From a virus: a stretch of DNA of 26,368 bases. The stretch is from positions 1 to 26,368 of the IMG/VR virus record IMGVR_UViG_3300048446_000974; one strand, written 5' to 3'. This document shows, piece after piece, positions 8,431-15,227 of the stretch. Every line of letters starts with the position of its first letter. The first letter of the stretch is position 1. Under the pieces are notes generated by a model, which ran no database searches, was not told the origin of the DNA, and worked only from the letters and a program-made list of their open reading frames with translations. Both the position numbers and the translations under genes were made by a program.

Positions 8431-10050
8431 TTATACAACAAACCAGTTTGTTCCATCAGAAACAAAAGTCATACTTTCATACTGATAATACAATATTTTA
8501 GTATTGGCACCATCTATTGTCTCTGTACTATTTCTAGAAATAGTAACAGTACCAGTAGCACTATCGCTTTTCTTAACAATTACCTTTTTACCACTTGATG
8601 GAGATGGTAGTTTTACTGTAATACCACTACCACCAGCTACAAGATTAATATCAGAAGCTATAGTATCATTATCAGAGAATGAACTATCAACAGTTCTTTC
8701 AATTTTTGCTTCTGTAACTGCACCAGCAGCAAGTTGAGTAGTATCGATACCTCCAGAGGTAACAGAAAGAGTATCACCAGTTAAAGTAATTGTAGTGCTA
8801 TCTACAGCTAAATTAGTATCATCACTAATGTCTATCTGATTAACAGTAATTGTCTGTCCACTAAGAGTTATATAATCACGAGCACCACTTAAAGTAACGT
8901 CTGTAGAATTATCTGTACCAGCAGCATCAACACCTAAGGTAGTTCTAGCAGCAGCTGCGTCAGCATCATCAATTAAACTTCTGCCGAAACTACTTAAAGA
9001 AGTAACAGCATATGTATCAGAAGCTGTTGTATAAATCATCTTATCGGCAGCTGTTGTCAAACCAGCAATTGAGTTTAAGCCAGCGTCAGAAATACCAATA
9101 GTTACAGTGTCTGTAGCGCTAACAGCAATATCAATATTAGTACCATCTGTAAAGGTGACAGTATTGCCATCCGATACGGTTTGAGTAGTAGTACCGTCCG
9201 TAATATCAAAACTACTAAATCCACCCAGACCACTAACAAAATTACTTCTGTTTATCTTCTTTAACCCACTAGCACTAGCGTCAAAAAGCAAAATATAATC
9301 ATTAGTAGCATGTGGAGCTTCATCTAATTCTGTTTGATTGTCAATAGCACCAAGTGCTATATCTGCATCAAGCTCAACATTACTCGACCCATCAAAAGCA
9401 ACTGCACTTGCAGTAATTTCTCCAGTAATACTGAAATTTTTAGTAGCAGCAAATTTTGTTGAAGTACCGGCATTACCAGTGACATCCCCAGTAACATCTC
9501 CAGTAACATTACCAGTAACATTACCAGTCACATCCCCAGTAAGGTCTCCAGTAACGTCGCCTTCTAGATTCGCAACTAATGTACCAGCTGTAATACTTAA
9601 ATTACCTGTGCTACCACCAGTAGCAGTAGTTGTACCAAGAGTAAACTTATCTGCACTTTCATCCCAAGCAATTATAGCATTATCTCCAGTACTACCTCTT
9701 TCAATAACAATACCGCAATCATTAGCATTGCTACTAGCACCAGTATTTAATTCTATTAATGTATCACTCACTACAGTATTTGTACTACTAACTGTTGTTG
9801 TACTACCATTAACAGTCAAGTCTCCTGCAATACTTAGGCTTTGACTGAGCGTAATATCTCCATTAGTAGCAATTTGCAAGGCGTCACTATCACTTTGACT
9901 ACCAATATATCCACCATTCGGTATTTGTAATGTAGCATTACTAGCATCTATAGTAAAACTTCCATTGCTCTCAAATACGTTGCCAGTGGCGGGATTACCA
10001 GCAAAAAATATTGCCGTAGCATTATTCATATTTGTTGTTCTGTATGCCAT
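8431..10050 (-). CDS. Fibre protein with GDVTG repeats and shared C-terminal tip
   Basis: The protein has 539 residues and a clear GGAGAG before the ATG. The N-terminal part holds shaft-like beta repeats (GDLTVNGSTTTVSS, then LIELNTG). Residues 164-193 are a tandem run of GDVTG, GNVTG and GDLTG units. A long Ser/Thr/Asp-rich beta region follows (GTDNSTDVTLSG). The last 70 residues (KLPSPSSGKKVIVKK, then ETIDG, YYQYESMTFVSD, NWFVV) match the end of the next protein, at 10077-10547. The composition is typical of trimeric phage fibres; bacterial adhesins can look similar, but the context is virion. No enzymatic domain is visible. Confidence 0.8.
   Translation of the reverse strand: MAYRTTNMNNATAIFFAGNPATGNVFESNGSFTIDASNATLQIPNGGYIGSQSDSDALQIATNGDITLSQSLSIAGDLTVNGSTTTVSSTNTVVSDTLIELNTGASSNANDCGIVIERGSTGDNAIIAWDESADKFTLGTTTATGGSTGNLSITAGTLVANLEGDVTGDLTGDVTGNVTGNVTGDVTGDVTGNAGTSTKFAATKNFSITGEITASAVAFDGSSNVELDADIALGAIDNQTELDEAPHATNDYILLFDASASGLKKINRSNFVSGLGGFSSFDITDGTTTQTVSDGNTVTFTDGTNIDIAVSATDTVTIGISDAGLNSIAGLTTAADKMIYTTASDTYAVTSLSSFGRSLIDDADAAAARTTLGVDAAGTDNSTDVTLSGARDYITLSGQTITVNQIDISDDTNLAVDSTTITLTGDTLSVTSGGIDTTQLAAGAVTEAKIERTVDSSFSDNDTIASDINLVAGGSGITVKLPSPSSGKKVIVKKSDSATGTVTISRNSTETIDGANTKILYYQYESMTFVSDGTNWFVV
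9472..9561 (-). repeat. 12-base tandem repeat inside fibre gene
   Basis: About seven tandem 12-base units encode four-residue (Gly-Asp/Asn-Val/Leu-Thr) steps at residues 164-193 of the fibre. The units are imperfect but mostly differ at third positions and at the Asp/Asn codon. Replication slippage here would lengthen or shorten the shaft in steps of four residues without a frameshift. Confidence 0.85.
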
Positions 10051-10076
10051 ATCTCATCTCTCCGTGTGTGTGTTTT

Positions 10077-10547
10077 TTATGTTATAAACCAGTTGTTGTT
10101 ATCAGAAATTAAGTGAACAGACTCATAATTGTAAGAAATTGTGAATGAAGAGTTTCCATCCACAGTTTCACTATTTGACGTATTAACAATAACATTATGT
10201 ACTCCAATAGTTTTTTTAATAACCAATTCTTTACCACCATTACCGCTAGCCAAAGGTAAGTAAATATTTATATCAGAAACAGGAGTTTCAGCAAAAATTA
10301 CCTCATCGACAGAATTAAATGTATAATTTGAACTAATGGTCTCATAATGTCTATTTACACCTTTTGCTATACCAAAAGTTAAATTGCCACTTCCGTCTGT
10401 AATAATTGCATTACCAGATATACCATCACCAGAAGGAAAAGTATATTCATTGCCAATCAAGAAATTGCCTTCTATAGTGGTATTATTACCAGAAGTACGT
10501 ATATTCTGAGACAGTAACGAATTATGATATGTTCTGGAATGAGCCAT
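10077..10547 (-). CDS. Short fibre-tip protein
   Basis: The protein has 156 residues and begins MAHSRTYHNSLLSQ. After a short beta-rich stretch (GNAIITDGSGNLTFG), the last 75 residues repeat the C-terminal domain of the 539-residue fibre. Shared features in order are (I/V)-x-LP-x-x-S-G, KK/KE-(V/L)-(V/I)-(I/V)-KK, ET-(I/V)-DG, a (Q/N)YES strand and a closing NWF-(V/I) pair. It therefore looks like a short version of the neighbouring fibre, possibly a second tip or a partner in a heteromeric fibre. It sits 26 bases from the start of the large fibre, which has its own strong ribosome binding site. Confidence 0.7.
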   Translation of the reverse strand: MAHSRTYHNSLLSQNIRTSGNNTTIEGNFLIGNEYTFPSGDGISGNAIITDGSGNLTFGIAKGVNRHYETISSNYTFNSVDEVIFAETPVSDINIYLPLASGNGGKELVIKKTIGVHNVIVNTSNSETVDGNSSFTISYNYESVHLISDNNNWFIT

Positions 10548-10549
10548 AA

Positions 10550-10750
10550 TTATTTAATAATTTCTGTTTTATCTGTTTGTAAAAGTTCAGTACCTTCTTC
10601 GGCAGAAGTCATTACTTGTTCTAATCTAGTGTTTAAGTCTATAGAATTTTCAAAAAATTCATCACCATGATCACTATGCGTATTGTCTGAACACTTACCA
10701 AATGTGACAATTTTTGTTGTTATGTTATGATTCAAATACCAGTTATTCAT
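10550..10750 (-). CDS. Small hypothetical protein in fibre cluster
   Basis: The protein has 66 residues, and its ATG is preceded by AGGAG at good spacing, which supports it as a real gene. The sequence has an aromatic start (MNNWYLNHNI), a basic middle and an acidic, probably helical, end (NTRLEQVMTSAEEGTELL). It has no membrane segment, and its single cysteine is unpaired. It is packed tightly between the RCC1-like gene and a fibre-tip gene. I do not recognise a family. Confidence 0.55.
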   Translation of the reverse strand: MNNWYLNHNITTKIVTFGKCSDNTHSDHGDEFFENSIDLNTRLEQVMTSAEEGTELLQTDKTEIIK

Positions 10751-10759
10751 TGCATTCTC

Positions 10760-11830
10760 CTATTCATCATTAAATATCATCAACGAATGATAATTCCCAC
10801 ATCCTACATTTACCCATACTCCATCATACCCAGAGATCTGAACAATATTAGTATCGTAACTACTACTAGTAGTTCTACCCAATTGAGAATAAGAATTACC
10901 TCCCCAAGAGTATAGTTTACCAACAGAATCAACCAACAAAACATGGTCACTACCACATTCTAATTTCGTCCAAGCTTGACTATCATCAATTTGAACCAAA
11001 CGATTATGAGTAGGATAACTTGTATAATAAAATAATCCATGAGTTCCGATAGAGGTGTCGTCATTTGGAGCTGTATTACTATCTTTAAAGGTATAGCCCC
11101 ATAAAGAACCATTTTCTTTTATTGCTAATAAAAAATCTGTACCAATAGCTAAATCTGTATAGTTTAAAACACCATCACTATTTAATACTGTACTAGAAGA
11201 GTTTTGCAATGTAGGATTGTAATAGGTAGTACCATTAAAATTTTCTGGAGTAAAATCATAGGTTCCTCTAACAACCAAAGAATTAGATTTGGCTACAGCA
11301 GCTAGAGTTGGACCAGCAGATACCAATGTTGCATTATCAAAATCCGATATGTGTGTAGGACTATCAACCTTTGATCCTGTACTGTCTAATTGCTTATATG
11401 TGTTAGAACCACAGCCATATACCTTACCTGTATTGTTTGTGTCTGCAAACAAACTGTAAGAAGAAGAAGCCGATATTTGATTAATAATCGTAGAACCAGG
11501 TATAGTAACACCAGAAGGATTGGAAATACTAGTAACTCCACTAATACCACATTGACCATCTGTATTCCTGCCCCAAGCATAAACCTCTCCATCACTATTC
11601 AAAGCTAGAGAATGATAATCTCCACAAGCAACTTCTGTCCAATTGTTACCAGAGCCTATTTGCACAGGAAGCACTCTGGTAATATTCGTTCCATCTCCTA
11701 CTTGATAATTGTCATTTAATCCCCAGCCATACAATTCCCCCGAAGCATTAATAATTAAAGAATGACCATAGCCTCCTGCTGATTTAGATATAGGTATAGA
11801 ACCTAAACCACTTACTGCACTTAACAACAT
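10760..11830 (-). CDS. RCC1-like beta-propeller protein
   Basis: The protein has 356 residues, with AAGGAA eight bases before the ATG. It carries repeated RCC1 signatures: GGYGHSLIINASGELYGWG near the start, then CGDYHSLALNSDGEVYAWG, GKVYGCGSN, a weaker KENGSLWGY, CGSDHVLLVDSVGKLYSWGGN, and a final CGNYHSLMIF. The pattern gly-x-x-H-S-L, then D-G-x-(L/V)-Y-x-W-G is diagnostic. At about 50 residues per blade, the length suits six to seven blades, and the two ends could close the ring. In eukaryotes RCC1 is a nucleotide-exchange factor, but bacterial and phage propellers of this type usually serve as binding surfaces. A virion adhesin or decoration role is inferred from the fibre neighbours. Confidence 0.8.
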   Translation of the reverse strand: MLLSAVSGLGSIPISKSAGGYGHSLIINASGELYGWGLNDNYQVGDGTNITRVLPVQIGSGNNWTEVACGDYHSLALNSDGEVYAWGRNTDGQCGISGVTSISNPSGVTIPGSTIINQISASSSYSLFADTNNTGKVYGCGSNTYKQLDSTGSKVDSPTHISDFDNATLVSAGPTLAAVAKSNSLVVRGTYDFTPENFNGTTYYNPTLQNSSSTVLNSDGVLNYTDLAIGTDFLLAIKENGSLWGYTFKDSNTAPNDDTSIGTHGLFYYTSYPTHNRLVQIDDSQAWTKLECGSDHVLLVDSVGKLYSWGGNSYSQLGRTTSSSYDTNIVQISGYDGVWVNVGCGNYHSLMIFNDE

Positions 11831-11851
11831 AATTTATTTCCTTTATTTAGT

Positions 11852-12229
11852 TTATGGTATTGAATCTTCATCAGTAGTAAATAATTGACCATTAGTAGGT
11901 AATGTTGGCATACCAGCTATATATACATACCCCGGTCTTGACAATGAAGTATGACTATTATTACCAGCAAAAAACAAACTTCCAAAAGCAATAGTTTTTC
12001 TGCCTGCAAAGTATAATTTACCTGGAATAGGAGCAAAGTCTCTACCTGTAAAATATAGTTGACCACTTTTTTCAATAAACACACCAACATCTCTACCAGC
12101 AAAGAATAAATCTCCGTAGGTTGGCATAGCACTAGTATATACAAGATTATTTCCAAGATATATTTTTTTAACTTGGTTAGAACCTATATACTTTTTCTTA
12201 CTACTATTTTGAAAAATAACATTTGACAT
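11852..12229 (-). CDS. Protein built of short LYFAGR-type repeats
   Basis: The protein has 125 residues. After an N-terminal segment (KKIYLGNNLVYTS), the rest is a series of short units starting at residues 39, 56, 70, 83, 100 and 114. Each has the form G-x-(L/V)-(F/Y)-x-(A/T)-G-(R/N/M), for example GDLFFAGRD, GQLYFTGRD, GKLYFAGRK and GSLFFAGNN. Spacing is 13 to 17 residues, too short for a normal RCC1 blade. The motif does recall the LYGWG strand of the neighbouring RCC1-like protein. The gene overlaps the upstream fibre gene by one base (TAATG). The likely role is a beta-rich fibre or decoration part. I know of no named family for it. Confidence 0.65.
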   Translation of the reverse strand: MSNVIFQNSSKKKYIGSNQVKKIYLGNNLVYTSAMPTYGDLFFAGRDVGVFIEKSGQLYFTGRDFAPIPGKLYFAGRKTIAFGSLFFAGNNSHTSLSRPGYVYIAGMPTLPTNGQLFTTDEDSIP

Positions 12230-12909
12230 TATTCTATAATATATAAAGTTTGTGAATTATAAGAACCAAGATTATCATAATCTGCTTGGGATAAAGTGAC
12301 TATATTATTAACAACAGAAGCACCCTCTATATTACCAGTATTACTAACTACTACCGGAGAACTATAAGCACTCAACCCACTAACAAAACTACCCGATCCA
12401 TGTATATCAATACTACCGTGTCCTACCAAAGTTTTATTATTGATATCTAAATTACCGCCTAACTGTGGCGTTGCGTCTTCTACGATGTTTTTAGATGGAG
12501 ATAAATTAGTCCCCATATTTAATATATACTCTATAGAAGAGCCACTAGGAGCAGGATGTGTGAATGTGACATCAGTACCTCCTGTAGCTGAAAAGTCTAA
12601 ATGCTCTAAAAGCTTAACTCCATTTTGCCATATGTCAATCTGACCGCTAGTGTATCCAGAAGGAATAGAAAGATTAGTTGTGTCTAATTGTGTTATCTCA
12701 ACATCTCTAAGAACAAACTGGTTAGATGTTCCTCCTCCTCCTAATCCTGAGCCAATAGCATATAATTCTGACCAAGGTCTTAATCCATCACCAACTTTCA
12801 ATACATTATTAGATAAATCAATACCAGGTTCGCCACTAGCTAAAATAGGATCAGCTTCCCATGCAGTATTATCTCCTCTACGAAATTGTATTAAATCAAT
12901 TCTTGGCAT
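12229..12909 (-). CDS. Fibre protein with Mtd-like N-terminal domain
   Basis: The protein has 226 residues, with AGGA seven bases before the ATG. Residues 1-52 (RIDLIQFRRGDNTAW, then LASGEPGI and LKVGDGLRPWSEL) match the short domain found at the N-terminus of major tropism determinant and many phage fibres. Residues about 80-130 (SGQIDIWQNGVKL, DVTFTHPAPSGSSIEYI) are a second common fibre domain. The segment TPQLGGNLDINN and the ending YNSQTLYIIE are also typical of fibre shafts. I see no variable C-type lectin domain, no template repeat and no reverse transcriptase, so there is no evidence for diversity generation. It probably serves as an attachment or linker fibre. Confidence 0.75.
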   Translation of the reverse strand: MPRIDLIQFRRGDNTAWEADPILASGEPGIDLSNNVLKVGDGLRPWSELYAIGSGLGGGGTSNQFVLRDVEITQLDTTNLSIPSGYTSGQIDIWQNGVKLLEHLDFSATGGTDVTFTHPAPSGSSIEYILNMGTNLSPSKNIVEDATPQLGGNLDINNKTLVGHGSIDIHGSGSFVSGLSAYSSPVVVSNTGNIEGASVVNNIVTLSQADYDNLGSYNSQTLYIIE

Positions 12910-12930
12910 ATCAGATCCTAACTATTTTAC

Positions 12931-13152
12931 TTATGGAGTACCACCATCAACATTTAAATTTAAGTTATCTATAAAAGTTGATAATCCAACAATATCACTA
13001 GCAAATACTGTACTACCAGCAAAACCAGGATTAATTTCTATAATAGAAGGTTCAACATTTTGTAATTCTATTATGTTTTCCACATTCTCTGTAGAAGTTT
13101 GAATCTCTACTGAATGAGAGGTATTAATAATCTCTAAAGAAACATTACTCAT
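12931..13152 (-). CDS. Small fibre-related protein
   Basis: The protein has 73 residues. Its ATG shares one base with the stop of the upstream BppU-like gene, so translation is probably coupled. It begins MSNVSLEI and ends in a stretch I associate with fibre N-termini in marine phages (AGSTVFASDIVGLSTFIDNL). It has no cysteines and no membrane segment. The pairing with a BppU-like gene mirrors the pair at 1829-3290. A small adaptor between virion and fibre is a reasonable guess. It could also be the remnant N-terminus of a longer fibre that lost its shaft. Confidence 0.55.
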   Translation of the reverse strand: MSNVSLEIINTSHSVEIQTSTENVENIIELQNVEPSIIEINPGFAGSTVFASDIVGLSTFIDNLNLNVDGGTP

Positions 13153-13556
13153 TATTCATTGCACTCCAGAGCATTAGAGGACTTACTGTATCTCTTAGAT
13201 ATGCTAACAGTACCATAAATTAATCTAGTGGTAAATCTACCACCATCTTGATAATGGTCTTCATCAGACTGTAATTCAAGATCGTATTTGGCTGTACTAA
13301 AATCAAAACTATTAGTTGTAGAAGCAGGAAATCTTAAAGTAATTTTACCTAAACTGCCTTCTATCTCAAAGCTATAATTTTCTTTATCCGTATTATCAGA
13401 AACAAATGTTTGTGTAGTATTCGAACTAGTTTTCCAAACAAATCTGGCACACCAATCTGTTATGTCGATGGCATTACCATCTGAATCCTTGTAAATTATA
13501 GATATATTGAATGAAGACCCCTGCTCTATATTAAAATCATATTGGCTAGCTGACAT
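13152..13556 (-). CDS. BppU-like N-terminal module protein
   Basis: The protein has 134 residues and consists only of the module that also forms residues 1-130 of the P-domain protein at 2067-3290. Corresponding elements are an N-terminal (D/E)-x-GS-x-F strand, then (K/N)D-x-DG-x-x-ID-(I/L)-T, a GKITLRFPAS strand equal to GEITIKFLAS, and FDFSTAKYDLEL equal to FDYTSATYDLDV. In lactococcal phages the BppU N-terminal region anchors receptor-binding proteins on the baseplate, so an anchor role is likely here. It is the first gene after the terminator downstream of the capsid gene and should be the start of a separate expression unit. Confidence 0.7.
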   Translation of the reverse strand: MSASQYDFNIEQGSSFNISIIYKDSDGNAIDITDWCARFVWKTSSNTTQTFVSDNTDKENYSFEIEGSLGKITLRFPASTTNSFDFSTAKYDLELQSDEDHYQDGGRFTTRLIYGTVSISKRYSKSSNALECNE

Positions 13557-13581
13557 AGCGAGATCTCTAGGTTGATGTAAT

Positions 13582-13591
13582 AATTAGTATA
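13582..13591 (-). promoter_or_regulatory. TATACTAATT motif in leader of fibre cluster
   Basis: The ten bases TATACTAATT, read on the minus strand, occur here 26 bases before the ATG of the BppU-like gene and again at 14732-14741, 25 bases before the capsid ATG. Similar distances to two start codons suggest a shared promoter element, with TATACT as a -10. The -35 candidates here are poor, so only the motif itself is secure. Confidence 0.35.
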
Positions 13592-13626
13592 CTTCTATAT
13601 AGATACACCTTTCCTGCTAATGTATC

Positions 13627-13658
13627 AAAAAAAAGGGGCTGGATAAGGCCCAGCCCCC
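13627..13658 (-). terminator. Intrinsic terminator after the capsid gene
   Basis: Read on the minus strand, GGGGCTGG (13657-13650) is followed by a seven-base loop and CCAGCCCC (13642-13635), then eight T residues (13634-13627). The stem is eight perfect, mostly GC, pairs in an AT-rich setting. It lies 36 bases past the capsid stop and faces leftward transcription only, since the other side lacks a T run. It should end, or partly end, the packaging and head operon. Confidence 0.92.
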
Positions 13659-13693
13659 GTATCAAATACTAATTTTATCAACAAAAACAGAAA

Positions 13694-14707
13694 TTACAGC
13701 GAGCCAAGTAGGACTCTTCTGTTGTCAAGCACAGCAAAACCTTGCTCTGCCCAGCCATAAAAACCAGCTCTCTTCTGACGATGAAGACTTTCATCTTCGA
13801 AGATTTGAACTTCTTGACGAACTGGCATAATAAAGCTGTCATTCTTGCTTAGATCAAGACCGACAACAAATTCTACGTCACTCTGGGTAGTTACATCACC
13901 ACCAAGAGTATCTGTAGCGAATAACTGATATTCTTGACCTTCACCGAGCTCATCAAGCGAGTGAAGATTAACACCGAAGACTCTATTGACAGTGCCATCA
14001 GCAGCTGTATAGATTTCTCTTCTGGTAACTTCATCAAGCTGATCAACACCCCAGTTGCGAATGTCTTCCATTGCTTCTGGAGAAACGTAAAGATCAGTTA
14101 ACATTCCGCGATTGTTGCTTGCGGAATTACCACCACCATTACGACGCATAACAGTCTTCATAAGACTTACAAGACGCTTGGTGAATTGACTAGCATTAGC
14201 GTCACTATCATAAACAACAAGGTCACGATCGACACCAGCTGCAAGAAGTGTATGCCAACCATCATCATTCATCTTCTTGACAAATGAACCTTCAAGAACT
14301 TCCATAGCACGACCGACTACGTCCCAACGAGCATCACGGGCATACTTAAGAAGATAGTCAATGCTAGCGCCAATGTCATAAGTTGGAACCATGACATAAT
14401 CGCCTTCTACATGACGTTCTGGAATATATCCATGATTAGGAATCGTATATGCTACGAAGTCTCTTTCACTACCAGGAGCTAAGAAATCAAGTGGAAATTC
14501 TGGCGTAGCACCCTGTGCCAAAGCAATTGGCTCAAAGATACCAGCAAGAATATCGCCACTCAAAAGCCCCTGACGAAGAGGTTGCTCAAGAGCCTTGGCA
14601 AACTCTCTATTAGCCGACGAAGCGACTGCTCTGTCTGAAGATCCAGATTTAACTAAAAGATCAGTTAATTCCGGGGTTGGTGAAAATTTTTCGATATTAG
14701 ATGACAT
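13694..14707 (-). CDS. Major capsid protein, HK97-type
   Basis: The protein has 337 residues with a strong AGGGAG before the ATG. The N-terminal 40 residues are helical and charged, and the body then reads as a HK97-like coat protein: IFEPIALAQGATPEF, an E-loop region (PERHVEGDYVMVPTYDIGASIDY), a long spine helix (DARWDVVGRAMEVLEGSFVK), LYVSPEAMEDIRN in the peripheral domain and a VFGVNLHSLDEL strand. It lies after portal, protease and decoration genes, in standard order, and directly before a strong terminator. The DNA is noticeably richer in G and C at third positions than the fibre genes, which suits a very highly expressed gene. No separate maturation cleavage site can be fixed by eye. 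The assignment is firm from order and composition. Confidence 0.85.
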   Translation of the reverse strand: MSSNIEKFSPTPELTDLLVKSGSSDRAVASSANREFAKALEQPLRQGLLSGDILAGIFEPIALAQGATPEFPLDFLAPGSERDFVAYTIPNHGYIPERHVEGDYVMVPTYDIGASIDYLLKYARDARWDVVGRAMEVLEGSFVKKMNDDGWHTLLAAGVDRDLVVYDSDANASQFTKRLVSLMKTVMRRNGGGNSASNNRGMLTDLYVSPEAMEDIRNWGVDQLDEVTRREIYTAADGTVNRVFGVNLHSLDELGEGQEYQLFATDTLGGDVTTQSDVEFVVGLDLSKNDSFIMPVRQEVQIFEDESLHRQKRAGFYGWAEQGFAVLDNRRVLLGSL

Positions 14708-14735
14708 GTTTTTTTTCTCCCTTGAAAATAAAATT

Positions 14736-14764
14736 AGTATATTAGCCTACAATGTTAACTGCAA
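14736..14764 (-). promoter_or_regulatory. Candidate promoter for the capsid gene
   Basis: On the minus strand TTGCAG (14764-14759) and TATACT (14741-14736) are separated by 17 bases. The -10 matches five of six consensus positions and the -35 only three of six. It overlaps the end of the decoration gene. A dedicated transcript for the capsid gene would ensure its high dosage, but the evidence is weak. Confidence 0.3.
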
Positions 14765-15194
14765 CTTTTGCGAAACCATCAGCATCTGGACCACTAAGGA
14801 ACTGACCAACGAGGGTCGAATTAGTGGAAGATGTTGAGAACTTACCATCAGCACCGACATAAGCGCCAGAACCAGCAGCAGCGTCGGACCCAACTAAAAA
14901 GTCGGTAGTTACTTCACCAACTCTAAGTAAGGTAACCTTGCCACCCTTCTGGACTTCATCTTTATGCCAATTGATATGCTGGCGAGTAAGATCAAGATTT
15001 ACAACATCATTTAACAACACACCGACAGGTTTACCGGATACTGTTGAATCATAAGCAACAACGGCGTTGGCATTGTCCATAGACACTCCAGAGCCACCTG
15101 TTACAACAGACACGACACCACCGCGATTGCCAGTGGTAGCCATGAAAAATGATACATCAGTTAAAAGTTCAATACGATCTGGTTTAAGAGCCAT
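14742..15194 (-). CDS. Probable head decoration or capsid-stabilising protein
   Basis: The protein has 150 residues, with GGAGA seven bases before the ATG. It is rich in Gly, Val, Ala and Ser (RGGVVSVVTGGSGVSM, then SDAAAGSGAYVGADG), has no cysteine and appears beta-rich. Its position between the protease-scaffold and the capsid gene is the usual place for a decoration protein (lambda gpD is the classical example). The sequence itself does not match gpD closely. Codon choice resembles the capsid gene, which points to high expression. A minor coat protein or a head fibre base are the alternatives. Confidence 0.65.
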   Translation of the reverse strand: MALKPDRIELLTDVSFFMATTGNRGGVVSVVTGGSGVSMDNANAVVAYDSTVSGKPVGVLLNDVVNLDLTRQHINWHKDEVQKGGKVTLLRVGEVTTDFLVGSDAAAGSGAYVGADGKFSTSSTNSTLVGQFLSGPDADGFAKVAVNIVG

Positions 15195-15227
15195 GTTAGA
15201 TTCTCCATTTTAAAGTGTTTAAATTGA

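Noticed and set aside
9472-9561. CRISPR-like array
   Set aside because: The units are tandem 12-mers without spacers and lie in frame within a fibre gene.
9338-9844. Long plus-strand open frame of 168 codons opposite the GDVTG fibre
   Set aside because: It is the antisense of repetitive Ser/Thr/Asp codons and has no credible protein composition, ribosome site or operon context.
12229-12909. Diversity-generating retroelement suggested by the Mtd-like N-terminus
   Set aside because: No reverse transcriptase, template repeat or variable lectin domain is visible in the window.
12650-13102. Plus-strand open frame of 150 codons
   Set aside because: It lies across two well-supported minus-strand genes and shows no domain or ribosome site.
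13607-13628. Promoter between the terminator and the BppU-like gene (TTGATA, 17 bases, TATCTA)
   Set aside because: The -10 matches only three of six positions and the -35 lies in the terminator T run; too weak to list.
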